DNA of 64,000 bases from Pseudomonas koreensis (GTDB lineage: Bacteria > Pseudomonadota > Gammaproteobacteria > Pseudomonadales > Pseudomonadaceae). The DNA lies in the NCBI RefSeq assembly GCF_012986595.1, contig NZ_JAAQYM010000004.1:558001-622000 (forward strand). The letters run 5' to 3'. The notes beneath the pieces were generated by a model. That model searched no databases, had not been told where the DNA came from, and saw only the letters and a list, made by a program, of their open reading frames with translations. Below, one piece after another: positions 43,183 to 49,708 of the stretch; positions within the stretch are counted from its first letter, which is position 1, and the number at the start of each line of letters is the position of its first letter. The translations under genes and the position numbers were made by a program.

Positions 43183-43565
43183 ATACGGGTGAAGACTTAT
43201 CACGTTCAATCTTGTGCGAGATGATCATGTCTCCTATTTATCAGCTTCTGTCCTTGGCGCATCCAAAGCAGCACAGCTTTCTGAATTGGAAGAAGCGGTT
43301 GGGAGTGTCGTGAGTATTTTTGGTCTGAAGCTGAGGCACGAGATTGGCTGGGAGCTTTGTCACCATAGGCCTTCAACCCACTTGCAGTCTGACCGTCACC
43401 GTCGCCGCTGTTTCCGGCCAGTAGCGCATGGTGTCAGTCGCCTCTGCAATCTCCTCTGTCTACGTATCGGCGGTGGGAAAGGTGCAATCCAGAAAGCGAG
43501 ACCAGCTTTTGAGTTGCAAGGGTCTGGAAGCTCCGGAATATCTCGCCTCCACGATCAATCGCCGC
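43183..43565. other. Gap with no convincing gene
   Basis: About 380 bases after the TIR gene. One plus-strand frame (43428-43634, 68 codons) is open and overlaps the end of the next minus-strand gene, but it has no ribosome site and no recognisable motif. The base composition returns towards higher GC here. Possibly decayed mobile DNA. Confidence 0.4.
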
Positions 43566-44243
43566 CTAAACAAAATCTCCCGAGAGCGTCCACACCGTGC
43601 TCTGATGCTCTTCAAAGTTGCCGCCGATCTCTAGTGACGCCTTACTGAGTTGGGCCTTTAGGCCAGCATTGATTCCAAAGTCTTCGGTGTATGTCAGCGT
43701 TAACGAGAACTGCTTGAGATTGTGCTTTGTCCGGTTATTAGCAATCGTCTGCCACATTGGTTCGAAGGGATACCAGACAAGGTCATCCGGGATGGCCGGC
43801 GAAGCATGCCCTTCCAAGATCGAGGTAAAGAGCAGTCGTGAGTTGTCATTTCGTGAATGACCAGCCTCCATGGTTGCTGACTCGCCTGTAGCTACAAAAG
43901 CACCTGCCAGATTGGCAGCGAACTCTCGTCCGAATCCTTTGACATGTTCTGCCTGGATACTCGATGCACCTAGCGCAGCCAGTAAGCGAATGACTTCAGC
44001 GAATTTATGCTCGAAGGTGAATCTATGAAACGTCGCCAAGGGGAAGTACATGGTCGATTTAGCGGGATGCTTGGCATAAACCAGTCGCTCTCGCGGGTGG
44101 CCTGGAGGGAATTCGAGATCGCGAGCTCTTTGTGCGCTGAAGACCGAGACATTATCGATTTCTGCGATCGTATTGAGGGCTTTCTCCAACGTTTTGTAGG
44201 TCAGTATGGAGGGCCAGTTCAAGGGATTTTTTTCACTAAACAT
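43566..44243 (-). CDS. Unknown protein, 225 residues
   Basis: ATG at 44243 with GGGAGA eight bases upstream. Mixed composition with a beta-rich C-terminus (QFSLTLTYTEDFGINAGLKAQLSKASLEIGGNFEEHQSTVWTLSGDF). The long amphipathic strands in that tail are a little like pore-forming or lipid-binding folds, but no family is recognised and I do not assign one. No signal peptide. Opposite in direction to the TIR cassette and to the next small gene. Confidence 0.6.
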   Translation of the reverse strand: MFSEKNPLNWPSILTYKTLEKALNTIAEIDNVSVFSAQRARDLEFPPGHPRERLVYAKHPAKSTMYFPLATFHRFTFEHKFAEVIRLLAALGASSIQAEHVKGFGREFAANLAGAFVATGESATMEAGHSRNDNSRLLFTSILEGHASPAIPDDLVWYPFEPMWQTIANNRTKHNLKQFSLTLTYTEDFGINAGLKAQLSKASLEIGGNFEEHQSTVWTLSGDFV

Positions 44244-44380
44244 CTTCTCCCTGACGGTGCGTAAATGTCCCGAAATCTGAATCGCCCAGAGTTTCGTAGA
44301 CGGTTCACCTGCCGGCGATTGGAACGACCCCCTCTGCCCGGAAGTCTACCTGTTACTGCTTATGGGTAAGGTACAAAGCA

Positions 44381-44680
44381 ATGCATAAAACCATCATCGT
44401 CGATCAACTGGCCACCACCGACCTAAGATCAATCAACGAGATATGGCTAGGCGAGACTCATACCCAGCTGTGCCTATGGCGTGGCGAACAAGTCTTTACA
44501 CACGAGATGATGAGCGAGGGCACCCACGATCAGAATGTCCGACGCTTGTGCTTGCAATTGGTCAACCCTGAAGATCAAAACGCAGTTGCCAGCGTTGAGT
44601 TGATTGTGCGCGAACAGCTAAAAAGGATGGGGAAGGAGGGGGAGTTTTATCCGGCTGAGGAGGCGAATACTCATCTATAA
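44381..44680 (+). CDS. Small unknown protein
   Basis: A 99-residue soluble protein (MHKTIIVDQLATTDLRSINEIWLGETHTQLCLWRGEQVF) with AAGGTAC eight bases before the ATG. No domain recognised. Single gene between the unknown 225-residue gene (divergent, 137 bases away) and the mvaT-like gene (168 bases away). Confidence 0.55.
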   Translation: MHKTIIVDQLATTDLRSINEIWLGETHTQLCLWRGEQVFTHEMMSEGTHDQNVRRLCLQLVNPEDQNAVASVELIVREQLKRMGKEGEFYPAEEANTHL

Positions 44681-44848
44681 GAAAAGAAGTTTCGGCCATT
44701 CACAAGGAATCAATCCAAGACCTACTGTTGCTTGGAAACAGATATTAATATCGGCTGGCCGGGTATAAGGCCTCAGGCGCCACTCCTTGTAAGTGCGCCC
44801 TGTGATTTATGGTGTAACCTCTAGGTATTACTCACATCGAGAATTTCC

Positions 44849-45214
44849 ATGTCTAAACTCGCAGAATTCCGCCAGCTCGAAAAACACCTAGCCGAACAGC
44901 TCCAAGCACTCGAAGCCCTCAAGGGCGACGCAGGCCTTAAGAAAGAAATCGAATTCGAAACAAAATTGCGCGATTTGCTCGCAAAATACGGTTACAGCCT
45001 CAAGGACGTGATCAATCTGCTAGATCCACAAGCAGGTCGTTGCGCTCCAGCGGTTGAGTCCAAAGCAGGTAGCCGCAAGCCTCGTCAGTTGAAGGTTTAT
45101 AAAAATCCTCACACAGGCGAAGTCGTAGAAACGAAGGGTGGCAATCACAAAACGCTGAAAGAGTGGAAAACAGAGCACGGCGCCGCGACTGTTGAGTCTT
45201 GGCTGACCAAGTGA
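44849..45214 (+). CDS. MvaT/MvaU-family H-NS-like xenogeneic silencer
   Basis: 121 residues. An N-terminal coiled-coil oligomerisation helix (MSKLAEFRQLEKHLAEQLQALEALKGD) is followed by a linker and the C-terminal AT-hook-like DNA-binding part RKPRQLKVYKNPHTGEVVETKGGNHKTLKEWK, the pattern of MvaT proteins. These bind AT-rich horizontally acquired DNA and silence it. An additional copy inside an accessory segment may control the segment itself or modify host MvaT through mixed oligomers. Own terminator at 45229. Confidence 0.9.
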   Translation: MSKLAEFRQLEKHLAEQLQALEALKGDAGLKKEIEFETKLRDLLAKYGYSLKDVINLLDPQAGRCAPAVESKAGSRKPRQLKVYKNPHTGEVVETKGGNHKTLKEWKTEHGAATVESWLTK

Positions 45215-45228
45215 TTTTGGTTGAGTAC

Positions 45229-45254
45229 AAAAGGGCCCGAGAGAGCCCTTTTTT
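45229..45254 (+). terminator. Intrinsic terminator of the mvaT-like gene
   Basis: AAAAGGGC/GCCCTTTT stem with a CCGAGAGA loop and a T run, 15 bases after the stop codon. Confidence 0.9.
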
Positions 45255-45424
45255 ATGGCGCAAATCACGGATGAGCGTGATACCACAACTTTTTCAAGGT
45301 AGTGAAACCGATGACTTCGGTGTGTACCAGACCCGTCTATCGAGCGTCTTTCTTAGACTACCTCCTCATGCTTAGTGCAACCCCACAGGTAGTTGCTCAT
45401 GGCACATGAACCACAGCCGTCGAA

Positions 45425-46012
45425 TCATTGATATTTGATGATGTTTTGCAGGATGAGTGGGCCGCCCAAACCCAGCAACTTTCCACCTTCATCAATCTCA
45501 CCCAAGGATATCGGGGCAAAGCCCAACTGATGCACCAGTTGGGTAACGGTCGTGTTGGCTTCCTGATTTCGGCTCCAAACAAACATCACTTGCCGCCCTC
45601 CATCGTTCGCAGGATCCTTGGCTAACAGTGCCGCAGGGAGCTGATTGAAGGTTTTCACCACCCTCGCGCCGACAAAAGCGGTTGCGACGACGTCAGTGGA
45701 AGCGCGGTCGCCAAGTTCCTGAGGCGGCACGCCATAAGTGTTCATGGCATCGATGACGATCCTGTTTTTCCAGTTCGCGAATCGCTGGCCAATCTCTCGA
45801 TGAGCGCCGAAAGGAATGGCGAGAATGACGATGTCTGCTTCGAGGGCCTGTTCAAGAGGCTTCGCCGTTACGGTGTTGCCCAATTCATTGATGAGCGGCG
45901 CGAGGCTTATTGGATCTCGGGTGTTAGCGATTGCAACGGGAATGCCATTACGGGCGAATTGGCGGGCGAGGGCGGTGCCGACCTTGCCGGAACCGATGAT
46001 GGAGTAAGTCAT
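45425..46012 (-). CDS. NADP-binding oxidoreductase, F420-dependent-reductase-like
   Basis: 195 residues with an N-terminal Rossmann motif MTYSIIGSGKVGTALARQFARNGIPVAIANTRD typical of the NADP oxidoreductase coenzyme F420-dependent/Npd-like group. Conserved ILAIPF and VKTFNQLPA segments follow. Such proteins in pseudomonads probably use NADPH and an unknown redox partner. AGAGGA precedes the ATG. Located 42 bases downstream of azoR in the same direction, so probably in one operon controlled by the divergent LysR gene. Confidence 0.82.
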   Translation of the reverse strand: MTYSIIGSGKVGTALARQFARNGIPVAIANTRDPISLAPLINELGNTVTAKPLEQALEADIVILAIPFGAHREIGQRFANWKNRIVIDAMNTYGVPPQELGDRASTDVVATAFVGARVVKTFNQLPAALLAKDPANDGGRQVMFVWSRNQEANTTVTQLVHQLGFAPISLGEIDEGGKLLGLGGPLILQNIIKYQ

Positions 46013-46054
46013 GCTCTAGTCCTCTGTTGCGGAAAAGGGAAGCGCGCGTGGTGA

Positions 46055-46663
46055 TCAGCCGGTGATGGCAGCGATATCTTCGAGAGCTTTAGCGATGGCG
46101 GCATCTTTGACCTGCGCATTGATAGCCAAGCCCTCAGCACGAATAACCTTCGTATCGCTGATACCCAGGAACCCCAGCAACCCGATCAGGTAGGTCTCTT
46201 GATGTTCTAAGGGCGCCGCAGGACTACCAGAGGAATACACGCCACCGCGAGAAGACGCGATGTAGGCCTGTTTGTTTTTCAACAGGCCTGCGGGGCCTTT
46301 GTCGGTGTATTGGAAGGTTTTGCCGACCAATGAGATTCGGTCAATCCACGCTTTAAGCGGAGTAGGGATCGTGAGGTTGTACATGGGCGTGCCGATGACA
46401 ACGACGTCCGATTCGAGCAGTTCTTGCAGATACGCAGTGCCTTTGTAGAGATCTTCCGTGAGCATTGCATCGTCACTTCCCGCACCCTGCCAAGCGGCCA
46501 GATGCTTGCCGGAAAGGTGCAGGGCCGGGTCGAGCGCGAGATCTCGGTAGATCACATTGCTGTCAGGATGCAGGGCCTTCAACCGTCCAACAATGTTCGA
46601 GGACAACTGGCGACTCACTGAAGCGGCGCCGAGAATGCTGGAGTCGAGATGGAGAATTTGCAT
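46055..46663 (-). CDS. azoR: FMN-dependent NADH-azoreductase
   Basis: A 202-residue flavodoxin-fold quinone/azo reductase; ATG at 46663 (MQILHLDSSILGAASVSRQLS). FMN phosphate-binding loop SSILGAASVSRQLS, the conserved PMYNLTIPTPLKAWIDRI segment and the later SSRGGVYSSG are family marks. Reduces azo compounds and quinones, and often belongs to electrophile or quinone stress responses. Divergent from a LysR gene across 121 bases, the usual regulator-target arrangement. Confidence 0.92.
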   Translation of the reverse strand: MQILHLDSSILGAASVSRQLSSNIVGRLKALHPDSNVIYRDLALDPALHLSGKHLAAWQGAGSDDAMLTEDLYKGTAYLQELLESDVVVIGTPMYNLTIPTPLKAWIDRISLVGKTFQYTDKGPAGLLKNKQAYIASSRGGVYSSGSPAAPLEHQETYLIGLLGFLGISDTKVIRAEGLAINAQVKDAAIAKALEDIAAITG

Positions 46664-46784
46664 GGTTAAGTCACCTTTATCGTGTGGATTGAACGTCACG
46701 AGAACGATGAACTTTGAGGCTGCATCTGAATAGACGGTATATTGAGATGTAAAGTATCTGCCAATGAGATGGATGGAGAATGAA

Positions 46785-47684
46785 ATGCTCGATGGCGTAT
46801 CGCTCGATCAACTGCGAACCTTTATCGCTGCGGTGGATGAAGGCAGTTTCTCGGCAGCAGCTAGAAAGCTAAACCGGGTTCAATCAGCCGTCAGTGGTTG
46901 GGTCGGAAGCCTGGAGGATCAGATTGGGGTCGTACTGTTCGACCGCTCTGGACGATTCCCCAAACTGACGCCTCAAGGCGCGCTATTACTCACGGATGCA
47001 CGCAACATCGTCTCTGGAGTGGACACTTTGAAGGCACGGGCCAAACTCATGGCATCGGGCCTTGAGCCAGAGTTGTCGGTGGTGGTGGACGTATTTTTCC
47101 CCACCTCGGCAATTACCGCAGTGGTCAAAGAGTTCGCCGAACGTTTCCCGCTGACTCGATTGAAAATGTTTGTAGAAGGGCTAGGGGCAGGTTATCAACC
47201 GATATTGGATGGCCGTTGTAGCCTGGGTGTCCTGGCCACGCTGCCAATCAACTTTCCCTCCTTATCCAGCGAGCGAATTGGTGAGTTTTCACTGGTGATG
47301 GTGGCCGCCGCTAATCATCCGCTGTCCAGCCTGACGGGAAAATTATCCAAACGTGAATTGGCAAAGCACATCCAGCTGGTGCTGACAGACCGTTCGGAAA
47401 TGCTGGGAGGGCAGGATTATGGCGTGATGTCGCCATTGACGTGGCGCTTGGCCGATCTATCGACCAAGTACGCGTTCCTGAAAGATGGCGTTGGCTGGGG
47501 CAGCATGCCGTTGCATATGATTGAACAAGACCTAGCGGCAGGCACATTAGTGATGCTGGATGTCGAGAGCATCCCCAGAGAAGGGGTAAAGATCGATTTT
47601 TCTGCAGTTCACTCGACCAATACATTGCCCGGGCCGGCAGGGCGCTGGCTGATTGATCGCATCAAGATCAGCCCGCTCAATTAG
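46785..47684 (+). CDS. LysR-family transcriptional regulator
   Basis: 299 residues. The ATG at 46785 is favoured by GGAG just upstream and because MLDGVSLDQLRTFIAAVDEGSFSAAARKL is the normal LysR beginning; another ATG seven codons earlier is in frame. The winged helix-turn-helix is followed by a periplasmic-binding-protein-like effector domain. Likely activates the divergent azoR and oxidoreductase genes in response to quinones or electrophiles. Its last four bases overlap the end of the convergent ABC ATPase gene. Confidence 0.92.
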   Translation: MLDGVSLDQLRTFIAAVDEGSFSAAARKLNRVQSAVSGWVGSLEDQIGVVLFDRSGRFPKLTPQGALLLTDARNIVSGVDTLKARAKLMASGLEPELSVVVDVFFPTSAITAVVKEFAERFPLTRLKMFVEGLGAGYQPILDGRCSLGVLATLPINFPSLSSERIGEFSLVMVAAANHPLSSLTGKLSKRELAKHIQLVLTDRSEMLGGQDYGVMSPLTWRLADLSTKYAFLKDGVGWGSMPLHMIEQDLAAGTLVMLDVESIPREGVKIDFSAVHSTNTLPGPAGRWLIDRIKISPLN

Positions 47685-48481
47685 TATTGGCTGCCAACCT
47701 CGTTCGCAATCACCGACACTGGGTAGATCGCCGTGAATGCGCCGGCATCGACGCTCAGCGCTCTGCAATCAACGCCATACACCTGCGCGAGATTTTCTTG
47801 GGTTAATGTGGTTCTCGTTGGGCCGCAGCAATGCACGACGCCCTGATCAAGCATGAGCGTGTCGTCGTCGTATCGACTGGCCAGATTCATGTCATGGAAG
47901 ATCGCCAGCGTGCCGATGTTATGCTTGCGTGTGTACTCGCTGACGGCATCAAGAATCTGTAATTGATTGGCCAGATCCAACGCCGAGGTGGGTTCATCCA
48001 GCAGCAGCAATTGCGGAGAGCGAATGAGTGCTAAGGCTAGGGAAATCATCTGGCGTTCGCCACCGGAAAGTTGACCAGGCTGTTTCTCGGCGAAACGTTG
48101 CAATCCCAGTAGCTCAAGCAGTTCGGTTGCCTTGTATCGCGCCTCTGCGCTGGTTTTCCAGCTGCCTGCACTGCCTTGCTGAGCGAGCAGCAAGAGCTCA
48201 TAGGTCGACAGTCTTACGTCGAGATGTGCGAGATCCTGCGCGACGTAGCCAATCATCCTCGCGCGGGTGGCAGGAGACATCCCCAGTAACGCCGTACCGT
48301 TGATGCTGGCAAAACCGAAAGCAGGCACCAGTCCGCACAATCCTTTCATGAAGGTCGACTTCCCTGCGCCGTTTGCACCCAGCAACGCCATTGTGTGGCC
48401 GGCGGCAACGTGCACGTTCAGTCCCTTGAGAATGGGCTTGCCGCGCAAAGTTACCCGGTAGTCGGAGGTAGAGAAACTCAT
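47681..48481 (-). CDS. ABC transporter ATPase, iron-siderophore/heme (FecE) type
   Basis: 266 residues with Walker A GANGAGKST, Q-loop YVAQDLAHLD, signature LSGGERQMISLA, Walker [13 protein letters not shown] and H-loop FHDMNL. The FecE/BtuD-like sequence suggests import of iron chelates or similar cofactors. It overlaps by four bases the remnant permease upstream. No binding protein or outer-membrane receptor is nearby, and the permease is incomplete, so this ATPase has probably lost its function. Confidence 0.88.
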   Translation of the reverse strand: MSFSTSDYRVTLRGKPILKGLNVHVAAGHTMALLGANGAGKSTFMKGLCGLVPAFGFASINGTALLGMSPATRARMIGYVAQDLAHLDVRLSTYELLLLAQQGSAGSWKTSAEARYKATELLELLGLQRFAEKQPGQLSGGERQMISLALALIRSPQLLLLDEPTSALDLANQLQILDAVSEYTRKHNIGTLAIFHDMNLASRYDDDTLMLDQGVVHCCGPTRTTLTQENLAQVYGVDCRALSVDAGAFTAIYPVSVIANEVGSQY

Positions 48482-48772
48482 CGGGACGTCAGCCTCCGGT
48501 CGCGCAGGATAAGAATGATGAAGAACGGCAGACCGATCAGTGAGGTGACCATGCCGATGGGTAACACGGCACCAGGGACGATCAATTTGCTTGCCAGAGA
48601 GGCCAGGGTCACGAAGATGATCCCGCAGGCAATGGTCACGCCGATGGTGAAGCGCTGATCCTCGCCCACCAGCAGTCTGGCCACATGCGGTGCGACAAGG
48701 CCCACAAAGCCGATCACACCCACCACCGATGTGACAGCGCCCGCCAGCAGAGCCGCCAGTACCAACATTTGA
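48478..48772 (-). pseudogene. FecCD-type permease, 5' two-thirds missing
   Basis: The last 98 residues of an iron-siderophore permease are intact (MLVLAALLAGAVTSVVGVIGFVGLVAPHVARLLVGEDQ ... IGLPFFIILIL), including the GxxxFVGLxxPHxxR motif. Upstream of base 48772 the frame stays open to 49002, but it reads through palindromic repeats as CARSCAVVCKKLRTW and does not resemble a permease. A full FecD is about 330 residues, so about 230 are gone. The break coincides with the first palindrome of the 48773-48900 set. Confidence 0.85.
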
Positions 48773-48900
48773 AAGTGCGCAATTTCTTGCGCACTTGCTC
48801 CTAAGATTTCGCTCGATAAACCGCTACAACCCAAGTAGATCGTAGTCTCCAGCCAAGTGCGCAACTTCTTGCACACCACTGCGCAACTTCTTGCGCACTT
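48773..48900. repeat. Three copies of a palindrome GTGCGCAA-N4-TTGCGCAC
   Basis: Copy 1 at 48773-48796 is perfect (AAGTGCGCAA-TTTC-TTGCGCACTT). Copy 2 at 48855-48876 and copy 3 at 48878-48900 have one or two mismatches and CTTC as the centre; they are 22 bases apart, two helical turns. The set lies between the truncated permease and hcp. They may be operators for a dimeric regulator, or a dispersed palindromic repeat that marks the junction. Confidence 0.7.
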
Positions 48901-49065
48901 TTCGATTTTTTTCTGTGGATTTATCTCAGCATCCGCAAGAGAAACCCTCCCAGGCCGCGGTTTATAAGGCTCGACAAAAGTTGGCATGCTAATTGATGGC
49001 AAATGGCCGCTTCTTAGGTGATGTCACCTATGTTGCACCCACTGATCCAGCAAGGAGAGCACCTC

Positions 49066-49581
49066 ATGGCAACACCAGCGTATATGTCGGTTACCGGCGA
49101 AAAACAAGGCCTGATCACTGCCGGCGCCTTCACCGCCGACTCCGTTGGCAACACCTACCAGGAAGGCCACGAAGACCAGGTTATGGTTCAGGCTTTCACC
49201 CACGACGTGATCATCCCGCGTGACCCACAGTCCGGCCAACCGACCGGTCAGCGCGTTCACAAGCCAGTGGTGATCACCAAGGTCTACGACAAGGCGTCGC
49301 CTTTACTGCAAGCCGCTCTGACCTCCGGCGAGCGCATGAGCGAAATCGTTATCCAGTGGTACCGCACTTCGGCGCAAGGTACCCAAGAGCACTACTACAC
49401 CACCAAACTGGAAGACGCGATCATCGTCGCCATCAACAACAAAATGCACAACTGCCAGGATCCAGGCAACGCGCACTTCACCCACCTGGAAGAAGTGCAG
49501 TTCACCTACCGCAAAATCACCTGGACTCACGAAGTCTCCGGTACTTCGGGTTCCGATGACTGGCGTGCTCCAGTCGTTTAA
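49066..49581 (+). CDS. hcp: Type VI secretion tube protein Hcp
   Basis: 171 residues that form hexameric rings of the T6SS inner tube. Start MATPAYMSVTGEKQG at 49066 follows AAGGAGAGCACC; an earlier in-frame ATG lacks such a site. Typical Hcp1 segments: GLITAGAFTADSVGNTYQEGHEDQ, PVVITKVYDKASPLL and MHNCQDPGNAHFTHLEEV. Heads a cargo cassette with vgrG, rhs, immunity gene and PAAR; no structural T6SS genes are within view, so it must use an apparatus encoded elsewhere. Confidence 0.96.
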   Translation: MATPAYMSVTGEKQGLITAGAFTADSVGNTYQEGHEDQVMVQAFTHDVIIPRDPQSGQPTGQRVHKPVVITKVYDKASPLLQAALTSGERMSEIVIQWYRTSAQGTQEHYYTTKLEDAIIVAINNKMHNCQDPGNAHFTHLEEVQFTYRKITWTHEVSGTSGSDDWRAPVV

Positions 49582-49708
49582 TCGCGACTGACTGTTTTAC
49601 CGTCTCGACCGGTTTTGCCGGTCGAGGCACCTTCATTACTTTAAGAATTTTTGCCACCTGATCCTTAGCGATCTGGCGGTATCGCAGCACATCATGAGGG
49701 ACAAGGGA

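Noticed and set aside
43214-43648. 144-codon plus-strand frame after the TIR gene
   Set aside because: No start signal and no family; overlaps the end of the minus-strand gene at 43566.
33480-45255. Retron or CRISPR-Cas element
   Set aside because: No reverse transcriptase, Cas protein or regularly spaced direct repeats were seen.
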